Of a stretch of 64,000 nucleotides of DNA, positions 46,686 to 58,319 are shown piece after piece. The stretch's first letter is position 1. Each line of letters begins with the position of its first letter. The notes beneath the pieces are model-generated. The model saw nothing but the letters and a program-made list of their open reading frames with translations. It did not search any database and was not told the DNA's origin. Made by a program: the position numbers and the translations under genes. Location: positions 2,604,001-2,668,000 of the forward strand of contig JAVHKY010000024.1 in the NCBI GenBank assembly GCA_035079385.1, read 5' to 3'. Source of the DNA: Aspidiotus rigidus. Its lineage: Eukaryota > Arthropoda > Insecta > Hemiptera > Diaspididae.

Positions 46686-46864
46686 AAGGAGTGGGTTGGA
46701 CAGGTGTGCTTAATTAGTCGTGCAATAACTATTCCTTCACGACGTGGGGAACGAATTGAAGAGGACCATGGTGTCATTTCCAAGTGGAGGTAGGAAAGTG
46801 AGTCGGAAAAGGGGAGGAGGTAAGTAAGACATGTATAGATAACAGATGTCGAGGGAGAGATACC

Positions 46865-47840
46865 TCAAAAAGTAGCCTTGAAAGGTGATTTACTCAAACG
46901 AGTATTTAGCTGTATTGGGGTTGTAAAATGTCGGCCGGAATGCAAAAAGGCGAAGGCCACAACCCACCTGCAAGGAAAGCTTGCCCAAAAAGGGGAAATG
47001 CAAAATTCTCTTCTATCCAGGTGTGAATCTCGGGGAAGGGAGGTAGTAGACTCGAAGCATTTTCTAGTAAGCCTCCTCCGGACCATAATGCCAATATTCA
47101 ACCTTACCTGATTCACTCTGGGCAGGTGTTTGATCGTTACCAGTTCTCCATTGAAAGATGCCTGACTCAAAAGGGATATGAGTCAGTCGCTGAATTTCGC
47201 TATTGAAAGTAGCAATCTTGTGGGTAACAGGACAAAAAGACGACCCGTGGGTTACAATTTCGGTCATAATAAACTCATGGACGCGGTCGCTAACAGAGAT
47301 GGACAAATTGATCAACCACCAACTTACAGAGTGAATTTTATGGAAAGTTATCGCCTATTTAAATATGCAATCCTATCACTGAGGAGTTCTACAGGACCAA
47401 TCTACGCACACAAAACTTCGTCGACGTACCTGCGCCAATTAGTAGACGTGATTCAAGAACATCCAATCCGAGGAGAACAGTTCAATCTCAAACACTTCTG
47501 AAATAAGCGAGCCCAAGGGAGAACCTATATAGAGACCATCACTTCCTCGAGGAACTTTAAAGAATTCTCATCAAATTTACAAAAATTTGGGGGGCGAACA
47601 TACATTCAGCAAGTCAGAAAATTCTTCCGATTCCTCTCGTTATAAGGGAGAGGGAGATGTTGCAGACCATTTAGCGCACTTTTTTCTGGATATTCACGCC
47701 AGGTCCGATCTTCACCGTCAAGTCAGCTAAAAGATTAGCAAGGGTCTCTTGATTTTTGAGAGGAGGTAGCCCAAACTTTGATTCCTCTCTCAGGAGGATT
47801 AATTTATCACGATTAAACTCAACTTGAATAAAATTTATAA
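46865..47840 (-). mobile_element. Penelope-like element family 2, copy 2 (RT to linker, truncated)
   Basis: On the minus strand, RT residues near 47430 read RRYVDEVLC, so the third catalytic position is Glu instead of Asp. The post-RT block INLSISVSDRVHEF (47300) and SSFCPVTHKIATFNSEIQRL (47230) follow, then MVRRRLTRKCFESTTSLP (47060). Sequence stops before the GIY-YIG nuclease, near 46870. Useful as an uninterrupted reference for the insertion in copy 3. Confidence 0.75.
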
Positions 47841-49084
47841 TATGCGGTTGGAGTTGCTGGATAATACCGTAGCCTTTGACTTCAGGAGAGAGGCTTATTT
47901 TCTATTTTTCTTTTCTTTTGATTTTCCCTCTCTAGGCAGGTGTTTTCTTTTTTGCAATTGGGTCGTGCCCTCCGCCCTTTTGGATTCCAGCCGGCTTCTT
48001 ACAAACCCAATACCACTGGATGAAATTTCAAAGAGAATACGAGAATCACCTTTTCAGATTACTTTCTATTTCTTTCAGTACAAAATTATTTCTGCCACGC
48101 AAGTAGTAGGTATTATTAATGAATGACCGATTTCCCTTTGTCTCAAGATTTCTACGTCGAACAATATTATGAAGAGGACAAAGAAAAAAACACTTTATTT
48201 ATCAATAATGTCTGAAAAGAATTGGGTAGCCCTAATATTATTGTTTCCCCGTATGAATGGTATCGTGTTATCTTTTGTTTTATTTATTTATTTTTTTAAA
48301 TGTAGAGACACTCTTCATCAACTTTTTAAGAACTGCGCCGTTCAAAACTGTAATTACTTGGTATAACTTGACCAAACACCGTTTCAAATACTTTTTAAAA
48401 TGTTGAACAAAAAAAAAAATATATATTATTCGGTATTTCGTACCACCTTGTTATTAACGTGTAACAGATGACAAAATGACCAAATACCCAAACAAATTTA
48501 TGTGATAGCTAGAATTGGCGAGTCATTTTTACAGTCCCATAATTAAGAGTCACGGAAACGATTCGAGGAAAAAACTCTACGGGTCTCTTTTATCAGCTAT
48601 TTTAATTAAGGTGAGCAGCAATCTCTTCTTTTTGGTTTTGATTTCCATAATCAACTATTTGTAAGATCGATTGTTTGTTCCAGAAGCCTCCATCAGTATA
48701 ACAAACTGCTGTCTGTACGGATGGAATATCCGGGGGCTAAGAGAAATGTACTAGAATTGGGCGCCCAACTGTTATTAGGAAGTTCGAAAAAGTCTGCGAT
48801 TACCTCGTGGGCGAGACAAGCGCCGACGTGCAGCTTCCCTAGAAACTGAAAGGGGGAGTTTTAGGAATGTGAGGGAACAAGCCGATAGGCGTCGGAAGAA
48901 ACTGGACGAGAATCTGAAAGAAGACTGACATTTCTAAAGGCGTCAACGAGGGTCACGGAATTTTCGATGGAATAAGAGGAGATAATGGAGATGAAGTTGA
49001 TATGAGATTTGTCCAGGAATTAGGCGAGCAAATAAGACGAGGAGCACTTTAGGCAGGCTATACAGAAGAGTAAAACTGCCGTCG
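47841..49084. other. Mostly unassigned; right end possibly Penelope N-terminal sequence
   Basis: 47841-48700 is AT-rich with no gene. 48780-49080 may be the 5' part of the Penelope copy that becomes recognisable at 49085, but I could not identify family motifs in it. Confidence 0.35.
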
Positions 49085-49747
49085 GGCGCGACCCTTTGTT
49101 CGTTTGATATCGTGGGTCTGTTCCCAAATATCCCCAGAGCTGCCACCATGCAGCGTATGGGCCAGTTATTGGTTAACTCCTATCTGTTGGTCCTGGAATT
49201 TTTGCAAATTTGAAGGGCAATTTTTCGAGTTCCCTGATGAAATAGGGATCCCTATTGGATCATCTTTGGGCTCCTTCATCTCCTAAGTATACATGTCGCA
49301 GTTTAAACTTGACCTCCTTGGGCCAGGTGTTTCTCAATCATATACACTACTGGCATAGGTACGCTGATGACATTCTCTGTACGTGGAGTGGTCATCCAGA
49401 TCTCCTTGGTGAGTTCCTTACTGAGGTATCTAAATTCATTATACCCTTCCATAAAATTTACCTCGGAAGTTGGTGGCTCTACGATCAACTTTTTGGATTT
49501 GTCGGTCTCAGTTAGAGATGGGATCCATGAGTTTGGAATATACAAAAAAGATACTACGGCCGGTGTCTTAGTCCGCGGACCGTCATTCTGTCCTGTTGCT
49601 CATAAGTCAGCAGCTTTTAACAGTTTAGTCCACAGATTGACTCGCTTTCCTCTGAGTCAGGCTGCTTTCAAAAAAGAGTTGGCGACTATAAAACACCTGG
49701 CTAGAGTGAATGGTGTCAATGTTGGTTTCGAGGTGATGGTTCGGAGG

Positions 49748-50372
49748 AAAAACGACGGCTTCCTTAACGAAGTTAAACGAGGAACGCAGGGAACCTGTTT
49801 TATGAGTCAAATAGAATTTGGTATTGAAAATTCAAGGAAGCCTAGAACTAGATAAAGCTAGTATAAAGAAGGCCTAGACGTGAAATAAGCCTAGTATAAT
49901 GTAGTTTGAAAGTCCAAGTTTTTCTCAAATCTCGAGCTATTTATGATAGGAGGGAGGCTTGGGAAAATTTGTCCCCTATCATTTATAGCTCGAGAGTCAA
50001 AAGTTTTCCAAGTCCCTCTTCTATCATATATAGCTTCAGATTCGAAATTTTTTCTAAGTCCCTCTCCGATCATATATGGCGCGAGAGTCGAATTTTTTCC
50101 AAGTCCCCCCTCCTATCATCTATAGCTCGAGAGTCGAAATTTTTCCATGTCCCCCTCCTATCATATATAGCTCGAGAGTCGAAATTTTTCCAAGTCCCCC
50201 TTCTATCATTTATAGCTCAAGAGTCGAAATTTTTCTAAGTCCCTCTCCTATCATATATGGCTCGAGGGTCGAAATTTTTCCAAGTTTTTCGCTGGACGGC
50301 GGACGGCGCACGGCGCACGGCAGTTTTCTCAAATAGCCCCCCATAAAACAGGTTCCCTGTTAAAATTACGAG
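49748..50372. mobile_element. CAGGGAACC-family element inserted in Penelope copy 3
   Basis: Comparison with copy 2 shows the break within MVRRK-TRK. Left end: AAAAACGACGGCTTCCT, palindrome TTAACGAAGTTAA, then GCAGGGAACCTGTTTTATGA. Right end: CCCATAAAACAGGTTCCCTG then TTAAAATTACG where Penelope coding resumes. The interior has CTAGTATAAAGAAGGCCTAG-type repeats and about six short units TATAGCTCGAGAGTCGAAAT / TTTTCCAAGTCCC of about 55 bp (49960-50290). No coding capacity. A possible AAAA target duplication fits but is too short and A-rich to be sure. Confidence 0.75.
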
Positions 50373-50984
50373 GAAAAGCTTTGATTCCACCACCTTCCTC
50401 CCCTGAGACATGATCCGTGATCGGAGATTGCGTTGGATCAGTCTCCCATTTCTACGGAGGTTCTCTACCGAATTGAATCGGGCCCTTCGCCCGTTTCGTT
50501 TCAGACCAGCCTATTACAACCCCACTACCGTCAAGGGGTTGTTCGTTAAGTTGAAGGACCGTATACCTGCGGATGAAAAGAGTGGTGTTTATAAATTGGA
50601 ATGCAGAGATTGTAGAGGTTTTTATATCGGTGAAACCGGCCGTCAGATGAAGGTGAGATTGGACGAACACTTGAAGGCCTGGAAAAAGGGACGTTTGGGA
50701 GAATGAGCATTTGCCGATCACTTGATCAACAGCGGTCATAGCTTCCGTGAGGGATCCGCAAGTCTCCTCCATGAGGAGAATTCATATTTTAAACGCATTG
50801 CCCTCGAGCACATGAAAATAATTCGTCATCTCAATACCGATGATATTATTACTGTTAGACCAAGAAATGAAGCCAGAAAAATAGGGCTACCTGGACACGA
50901 TGAATACAGAGCCGATTTTTTCATGGAATGTTCAGAACCTTCCACTGAAGGTGTCCTTAAAAATCCCCGCGAATCCTAATAGGG

Positions 50985-51985
50985 CTTTCCCTTTTACAGG
51001 GGGGGGGGGAGGGGAAAAAATTTGAGTTTTTCGTCAATAACTCGATAACGGGTGATCCTACGAAAAAAAAATCCAAACAAAAATTGTTCCACGCTCAATT
51101 TTCTACAAAAAATGTTTTATTACTTTTTTTCTAAAAATTGATAGTTTTGTCGTTAAAGCGCGCTAAAATTATACCTGTCACTTATGCACGTGTTTGCGCG
51201 TGACAGAAGTACATGCAAAAAGTATACGCGCGCTTACGCTCTTACCTTCCTACGCGTGTCTCTTCGTTATTTGTGTTACCTATTTTTTTTAGCCCAGGCA
51301 GATTAGATTTTGAAATGGAAATATGTAAATGCCGGTATAGGTTTTTTTCGTGGATTATGTTTAAAACATACTGAAAATCCACAGCGATCAGAGATGAAAC
51401 CAAAAATTTTAGAAATTGCTCAACTTTCAATTCAGCTTTTCAGCCCGAGTTTTTGGGCTAATTCGACATATAGATCGTGAAATTTGTAGGAAATTAGACG
51501 AGGAACAACTTTTGCTTGAAACTTTTTTTTCTCTGGTGCTTACTTTTCGATTTATTCTCAAAAAACTAATTTCTTTAGTATTTTGACCCCCCTTTGGGGG
51601 AGACCCACCTCTTTGATCGCTATAGATTTTCAGTATGTTTATCAGGAGACCATTTTAAACATAATCCACGAAAAAAAACTTATGCCGGTATTTATTTCCA
51701 TTTACTCTTATTTTTGAGCCTAATCTTCGTGGATTAATAGGCGTATAGCGCATGTATGACACATATTGCGCGTACATGACAAGAAGGTGGGTAGGTGTGA
51801 CGCGCTCTAGCGACTTAAATATGAACTTAAACGGAAAAAGTCATGGAACATTTTTTGTAGGAAATTTGGTGTAGAAGAATTTTTATATGAAATTTTTTTT
51901 GTAGGATCACTCGTTATCGAGTTATTGACGAAAAACTCAATTTCCTCCCCTTTACTCCCCTGTAAAAAGGAAAGCCCAACTGGGA
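50985..51985. mobile_element. Foldback element in Penelope copy 3
   Basis: Arms are reverse complements: AGGGCTTTCCCTTTTACAGG at 50985 against CCTGTAAAAAGGAAAGCCC ending near 51978, and TTTTTCGTCAATAACTCGAT at 51027 against ATCGAGTTATTGACGAAAAA near 51915. The loop contains GAGGAACAACTTTTGCT (51500) and CCACAGCGATCAGAGA (51380), shared with the foldback complex at 27.6 and 29.5 kb. The arms appear to extend a little into Penelope 3' sequence on both sides. Confidence 0.7.
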
Positions 51986-52140
51986 TTCACAGGGATTTCT
52001 GAAGACACCATTAGGAGAGGCTTCCGAACAAGTCCCGATAATGGTTTATTAACGAAAGCGCTCGGTTTTATTTATTATTTTCTGCGGTCTTTGTAGTTTT
52101 TACTCCTCTTCGGAGTAATTCCGCTCTCGTCGTTAAGGGA

Positions 52141-54164
52141 CTCAGGGTTAAATATTGATAAGTTCGAACTCAAATCCCTCTCATTTTGGATCCATAATCT
52201 ACCATTTAGCTCTCCCGACATAATATGGTTCAGTTGAATCAAAAATGAACAGCAGAACATCTCATTTGAGGAGTTATCTGTCAAAAGGGCCCGATGAATG
52301 TAATTCGTATGGAATGGGTGCCCATTTGACAGATAACTCTTCAATCTAAATTGCCGATGATGTATATTCATGTATAATCCAGATTAGAATAGTCGAATTC
52401 ATTTATTTTTTCCATCAATCCGAACGCAATGATAAATATATGGATTTTTCAAACCTAACTTATCACCTTTAACGTCATTCTATTTTTCGTCAATGCCTCT
52501 CTTTACATTTTGAGGTAGATTCGAACAATAAATGCAGTGTTATTCTCGTCTTTGCTATGTACCTACGTACAATACTTGCTTCTACAGTAGACGTACATAT
52601 CGATTCGTTGATAAGAGATTCAAGACTTCGAAATTAGAAACCGAGGAAAATCGGGAAATTCAATTTTCTTTCGAGCCATTTAAACATTAGACGCTATTTT
52701 TCTTGGGGATTGAGACAAGAATTTCATTATACTCCTTTCATAATATTAGCAAGTTTTCGTCGAATAAATATTACACGCGGTGGCAAGATGCGGAAATAAA
52801 CCTTTGACAGAAGAAAAACGCGCGGTTCGCTTTTCTTTTTTTTTTTTCTCTCTCTCTCTCTCTCTCCTTCTCGAGAGATGAATTATTTTTTCTTAAACGA
52901 ATGCGGACCAATTAGAATACGAAAACTGCGCATCAGTGCAGGCGGCGCTCGTTTTAAAATCCGGATACTCTCGCGAGTTACGGTGAATTTGGAAAATGAG
53001 ACGATTTAGATACTTTGTATAGTAATCAGTTTTTGAATAGGTAGATATATTTTTCTCATCTCTAGTTTATTCAGAATGTAGTACAGTATTTTAATTCGCT
53101 AAAATGTACACTTTTGTAGAGCTTCTTGAGGCCTGAAAAACTTTTTCAGTGACGATTTTCTCGTTATCTTAATCAAGATTCAATGAGAACTTGTACAAAT
53201 ATATTTTCATTGAAATTCAATGCAAGCTGATTGAGGCTGAAAACTGAAAATTTCAGGATGACATTTAAATAAGAATAATCTTTATTTTTAACTTAGTTTA
53301 CTTCAAAAGCCAATAATAGGCAAACATAAACAAACATTTTGGTGTTAATTATTAGAGTTTTTGCGTTGCATACTGAATAGTGGATGGAAGAGAGTCGGAT
53401 AGGGAGAAAAGTGTTGTGTGGAAATATCAGGTAGGAATACGATCAGTAACGGGATGTAATCTTCTGTAGATGAATTTCTTTTTCGGTATATGAGGTGTCA
53501 CAGGGACGAGTCGGGTGTTGACGATTTTTACTGTTTTAACAATTGATTGATGAATAATAGTTCTGTATTACGATGAGTCGAGGGAGAGTGTGGAAGTGTT
53601 CGATTTTTATAGATCCAGTGAGCTGAGAAAGATTCTCATGGCGTAGTATCAGTTGAGAATGAGTAGTTGGAAAAGTAAAGGGGGATCCCGAACTTTAGGA
53701 AATTATAGGTTTGGGTGAGTAAGTATAAGGGTTCCGTCCAGAGGACGGACATTTGTGCTTGTGTGCATATAAAGTGCTGAAATAAACTCGTATATAAAAT
53801 CAAAATATGATTTTTCCAACGATTCTAGAAGTTTTGATTACATCACTCAAATTATATGAACGGAAACGAGTGTTTTATTTCAAGTCCTATTTTAGAGCAA
53901 TGGGTAGAGTGAAGAAATGGAATCTGGGAAAGAGAAAATAAAAAAACACTCACGCCATCCGCGGAGTAGTACACGACTTTTCTTCTCACAATGCAAAAAT
54001 CATTAAGAGAGTCACTCCCTCTCTTTAGATTAAATACCAATGACCTGTCAATCATGCCAAATACTTGTAGAATGAACATTGAAACTCAATTTGTAAATTC
54101 CATCACTATGACGTCACATCAATTGATAATAAAGTAAAAAAAATAACTCCAATAATGGTCTAGA
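52141..54164. other. No gene confirmed; one small palindrome
   Basis: A hairpin at 52268-52341 pairs GAGTTATCTGTCAAAAGGGC with GCCCATTTGACAGATAACTC. A (CT)n run lies at 52846-52866. The minus frame 54079-53950 (FNLKRGSDSLNDFCIVRRKV) ends near a GTGAGT and might be an exon, but no acceptor or family supports it. The rest is unique AT-rich sequence. Confidence 0.4.
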
Positions 54165-54995
54165 CAATAAAGACATGTATTTCGCAAATAAAAACATCGT
54201 CTGGGAACAAAGGGGTTTTTGGTGGAAAATGTAAGTATCCCTCCCACAAACAACATATTAAAAATCCCACCCCCCAAAGTGGGCGCTTGCCCCTTTTCAG
54301 GGCGTAGAACGTCGAAAATTTCAGTTTTTTGCGAATAACTCGCCAAATTTTGAACCAAGTGAAAAATGTTTCAAACAAAAGTTGTTCCTCGTAAAATTGC
54401 CTATAAAATGAAGTACACATGTGCTACTGTAGGTGGAATAGTGCAGGAAATATCTTCTGTTGAAATTGGATATAATTTTTAAAATTTACAATTTTCCATA
54501 TTCTTGAGTTGATTCCTGCGCAATATCTTTTCAAAGCTAATGGTATAGAAGTAAAAATCATTCTTCATTCAATTTTCTTCAATTTAAACTAAAAACACAG
54601 TGATCTAAACATAATGGTCGAAGAGAAAAAAATTTCACTGTTTAACAACTTTTCAAGCAATCAGACGAAATTAAATTGAGAAGCTCAGAAGAAAGTGGGG
54701 TCACCAATTTCAACAGAGGATATTTCCTGCACTATTCCACCTACAGTAGCACTTGTGTACTTCATTTTATAGGAAATTTTACGAGGAACAACTTTTGTTT
54801 AAAACATTTTTCATTTGGTTCAAAATTTGGCGAGTTATTCGCAAAAAAATGAAATTTGCGACGTTCCACCCCCCTGAAAAGGGGCAAGCGCCCACTTTGG
54901 GGGTTGGGATTTTTAATTTATGTTGTTTGTGGGAGGGACACTTACATTTTCCATCAAAAACCCCTATTTTCCCGGACGACGTTTTTTTAAATGTC
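54165..54995. mobile_element. Foldback element
   Basis: Arms 54175-54470 and 54705-54990 are reverse complements: CCCCAAAGTGGGCGCTTGCC at 54271 against GGCAAGCGCCCACTTTGGGG at 54883, and ACAAAAGTTGTTCCTCGTAA at 54375 against TTACGAGGAACAACTTTTGT at 54779. The loop of about 230 bp is unrelated sequence. The shared GTTGTTCCTCGTAAAATT phrase links it to the other foldbacks here. No transposase. Confidence 0.8.
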
Positions 54996-55347
54996 TTCAT
55001 TCCCTGGGCTAATTGTATCGCCCAAGTTTTACTTGTGACAGTTTTCATTTTGAACCTTTTTTCTTGTCTTTATTTCTGAAAGTTCTACTCGTAACATTTT
55101 TTATTTTGAACTTTTTTTCTTGTCTTTATGTATTCATTTTGTTTTGTGAGTCAGGTTTCTATTCATTTGATGGGCAACTTAAATGCTAGAAAAAAATAAA
55201 ATAAAATAAGATATGAGCTTCATTTACGAGTACGTATACTCATTAATATTCTTCACTTGCGCTTAGGCATTGTTCGAAGTGATAAAATATTGACATTTAC
55301 GAAGCTTTGTAGTTTTACAGTTTTCAAAGAAGATGCAAAAAATTTAC

Positions 55348-55419
55348 GGGCCCGTCCGGGATTTGAACCCGGGACCTCCTGCACCCAAAGCAGGAATCAT
55401 ACCCCTAGACCAACGGGCC
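55348..55419 (-). tRNA. tRNA-Pro (anticodon UGG)
   Basis: 72 nt, minus strand. Acceptor stem GGCCCGT pairs with ACGGGCC, followed by C. D arm with TTGGTCTAGGGGTATGA (A box). Anticodon stem CCTGC/GCAGG closes the loop TTTGGGT, anticodon TGG. T arm GGTTCAAATCC (B box) with five-pair stem. All stems pair fully and there is no intron. A T run follows the 3' end, suitable as a pol III terminator. Identical in sequence to the copies at 58248 and 60590. Confidence 0.97.
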
Positions 55420-55930
55420 AACTTATACGTTGCTTGCGATTCTCAACGTATAGTAAAGAAATATTGCGATGCAGAGAAAGTGCTCGGTCATTAAAAATGG
55501 ATAGTTTGAATATTGAACCGGTTCAGTGTAATAGACTGCATTTCTACGCCAAGTTGTTTCATCATAATTCGTACTACACGTGAACGTTCGCATACAACGT
55601 GTGAAATCGTGTCTGTGCACGAACGATAGCCGCGCCATACCGCGTACGAAGTAGGACATGTGTAGGTACGAGTACGTGTATTCACGACGTCGTAGTTTCC
55701 ACGTTGCGTTGTGAAAATAAACAAGTCCAACAATCGACTTGTTCGAAATAAAATTGAAAAACAAAAATTATTCCTATACATACCTTTCTCTCTTTTTCTT
55801 TCGTCTATCTTTCTATCGCTCTTCGTTTTTTCTTCATGTTCCTTTCCCCAATCTTCCTGTCTCCCAGTTTTTCATTTCAACTCTTTCTGTGTACCTTTTT
55901 TCTTTCAAGTTCAAAAAAAGAGTGATGGGG

Positions 55931-55994
<64 letters not shown>

Positions 55995-56679
55995 AAATTT
56001 TCAATTTTTTTGAATATGAATTACATTATCGTGCGAATAATAATACAAGAAATGAATGAACGTTTTTCCTGTCTAAGCATCCTCGCGATTTTTCCGTCTA
56101 AGCCTCCCCGGTACAAGGGTTCCTATTCACGAAGGCATCCTTGGTTCTGGCTCGCCCATGGCAATGAAGTCTTGTATATCAGAAATTCGGCTGCGGAGAT
56201 ACAAAGCTTCTTTTTTCAAGTTACGAATTTATGACCAAGCTCCAACGAAAATTTACCGAAATAGGGCGACTGCATTTATTTAAGTTGAGGGCTAGGGATC
56301 TTAAGAGTGAGGTTACGAAGTCTGAGGCCTTAGGAATGAGTTCTTTCTGATTGAGATTATCCACGTTAATTTGAGCTAATTACTGGACAATAGTTTCCTA
56401 ACAGTCTTCTTGGAACTGATGGTCGATTGGCTCAAAGGAATGCATTTAATTTTGTTTCCTCCAACACCGGAATCGACCCTTTCGGGTATAACTTCAGTGA
56501 GGGAAGAATCTCCTCGGCGAACCCCCTCTTCTACTAGTTGCTTTGGCAACCGCCAAGCTGCAGTGCCCCCTGGCACGCACAAAAATATAAGAAAACACAC
56601 AACAACAACACCAGCACATAACACAATATAGTAGGTCACTATTGGAGTTTCTTCATCTTCTTCTCTTTTCAGGGATGGT
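55420..56679. other. tRNA 5' flank, microsatellite and probable R1 3' UTR
   Basis: 55420-55530 is the upstream segment shared with the other tRNA-Pro copies (GAACCGGTTC and GAGCACTTTCTC on the minus strand). 55780-56240 is unassigned. 56380-56680, downstream of the R1-like minus-strand stop, is probably that element's 3' UTR. Confidence 0.4.
55935..55992. repeat. (CT)n microsatellite
   Basis: About 29 uninterrupted CT units. Leu-Ser alternating translations through it are artefacts. Confidence 0.95.
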
Positions 56680-57475
56680 CTTAGTCCTCTTCTTCCTGCA
56701 ATTCTGGATGTTGATGGTACACAGGTGTCGAGTAGGCCATAGCGTGGTTCTGCATTTGCCTATTCCATTCCTGGTCCATCTTCCTCTTCAGGACGGGGGC
56801 CGTAAATGCAGACACCCGGTTCCATGCTTCTCCGGAACCTAGCATGGTGGATACCGGGCTACTCGGGTCAAGCGCTTCATCTACCCCGATCTCTTGAAGA
56901 GACCGACTAAGCTTGTCGCGCTCACGCCTCTATGTCTCACACTCGAATAAGGCGTGTTGTGATCCATCATCCCGCTCTTGGTTACAGTGCAGTGTGAACA
57001 CATTGCCTGCTCAACTTTCCTTAACTTCTCGTGAAGGTACTTGTTGAAGCAGCCATGGCCGCTTGACACCTGCGTCAGGTGAAAGTTCAGCTGACCATGG
57101 TGTAGCACACGGGTTGTCCACCCAGCTCGCTCTGGGCAATTCTTGCTTTCCATTTTACAAGCAATGAGCGCCTGGCCTCGTAAAGCCTGTTGGTTGAATG
57201 GTCGTCGTTGTCTTCTTTGCTTTGAACACCAACGCTCTCTCCGCAGCAAGGAGCTTGATGGGTAATGAACGTGCTAATATACAAAGAGCCTCCGTAGAGA
57301 CAATGCGGTAGGCACTAACACACCTGAGCGCAGCTGTCCGTTGGATCTTTACCAGCTTTCTCCTTCTATATGGTATCTCCGTGAAGTCGACCCATACTGG
57401 CGCACCATATAGGAGGATCGACAAGGCGGTCCTTCTTGCTTCTCTCGGTCCTCCTACTAGCTGGCTCGTAAAAGA
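56680..57475 (-). mobile_element. R1-like LINE, 3' end of ORF2
   Basis: From 57475 downward on the minus strand: VGGPREARRTALSILLYGAP and VWVDF near 57440, RTAALRCVSAYRIVSTEALC near 57320, LPIKLLAAERALVFKAKK near 57230. A shift in frame follows, then LNFHLTQVSSGHGCFNKYLH near 57065 and CSHC near 56995, and the C-terminus LKRKMDQEWNRQMQ near 56780. These are the post-RT blocks and zinc-knuckle-like C-terminus of R1-clade ORF2. The upstream RT and endonuclease are replaced at 57475 by an inverted piece of the same element type. Confidence 0.85.
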
Positions 57476-58010
57476 CTGAAGAAGGCCATCAAAGACAGCA
57501 AGAGTTCTGCCTGGCAAGAGTTGTGTGAGATGGCAGAGGACGATCCGTTTGGAAGGCCGTATAAGATAGTGCTGAAGAAGCTAAAGGGCCTCTCAGCAAT
57601 GAGCCGAATGGAGCTAGATGTTGTGGGTCAAATTATTGGCTTGTTTCCACAGCAGCCACCACCAATGGTAACGCTACCAATAGTAGAGGAGGATGGTATA
57701 TCCCTCCTAGGTACCGAGAAAGTGGATGCAGCAGTCAATAGACTGCGAGGTAAGTATTGTAAGGCTCCGGTGGACTGTTCCCTGTGAGGTGGAAGAAAGC
57801 CAGGCTAGCGTTGGTTGATATAAGAAAGATAATTCACCTGGTCTACCATCCTCTTATCGTCCGCTTTGTCTGCAGGGAAATGTTGGGAAACTCCTAGAAA
57901 GTGTGATAGCCAATTGACTAAAGATATATAATCTCTAGTAGCCAGTATGGTTTTCCAACAGGACACTGCACATCAGATTCGATATTACATTATATAAGGT
58001 ACAAGTGGAA
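57476..58010 (+). mobile_element. R1-like LINE, linker and start of reverse transcriptase (inverted relative to its neighbour)
   Basis: Plus strand: KKAIKDSKSSAWQELCEMAE and DPFGRPYKIVLKKLKG (57477-57590), the segment between endonuclease and RT in R1 elements. Then WKKARLALVDIRK near 57790, LGKLLESVIAN near 57880 and QYGFPTGHCTSDSI near 57940, the first RT blocks. Frames change at about 57785 and 57850. Reading outward, this piece and the minus-strand piece diverge from 57475. Confidence 0.8.
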
Positions 58011-58247
58011 ATTTGGTGATCAGGGGTACGGTTGAGATGAATTTTTCGAAGTTCGAAACTTTTGATGTTCACGTACGTAGTACAATTGTGATGAAAGAAC
58101 TGCCAGTAGAGTTACGTATACAGCTGAGACCGAACCGGTTCGATGTATTCGAACTTGTCGATTACAATGTTTAATACTTAGTCGAACACTTTCTCTACAT
58201 TATAATTTTATCAAATCATCTTGAATGTCGCTCACGTCTCATAAGTC

Positions 58248-58319
58248 GGCCCGTTGGTCTAGGGGTATGATTCCTGCTTTGGGTGCAGGAGGTCCCGGGT
58301 TCAAATCCCGGACGGGCCC
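58248..58319 (+). tRNA. tRNA-Pro (anticodon UGG)
   Basis: 72 nt, same sequence as 55348-55419, starting GGCCCGTTGGTCTAGGGGTA. The loop TTTGGGT gives anticodon TGG, and the T arm is GGTTCAAATCC. The 3' side AAAATTTTT supplies a pol III terminator. Upstream flank (GACCGAACCGGTTCGATG, near 58127) and downstream flank (GTAATAAACGC, AGAATGTACAGACGCA) are shared with 60590. Confidence 0.97.

Larger units (their letters stand above)
49085..52140 (+). mobile_element. Penelope-like element family 2, copy 3, with two insertions
   Basis: Plus-strand order: TLCSFDIVGLFPNIP near 49090 and IGIPIGSSLGSFIS near 49245 (RT), YADDILCTW near 49360 (first Asp box with Ala), TINFLDLSVSVRDGIHEFGI near 49500, SFCPVAHKSAAFNSLVHRL near 49590, MVRRK near 49740. 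After an insertion (49748-50372) it resumes with RFRPAYYNPTTVKGLF near 50500, then the GIY-YIG nuclease CRDCRGFYIGETGRQMKVRL near 50610 and LHEENSYFKRIALEHMKII near 50780. A foldback (about 50985-51985) then separates it from its 3' terminal repeat (GATAATGGTTTATTAACG at 52035 to 52140). Frameshifts near 49300 and 50706. Confidence 0.85.

Noticed and set aside
53950..54079. Minus-strand exon candidate ending near GTGAGT
   Set aside because: The donor-like site is there but no partner exon, acceptor or family was found.
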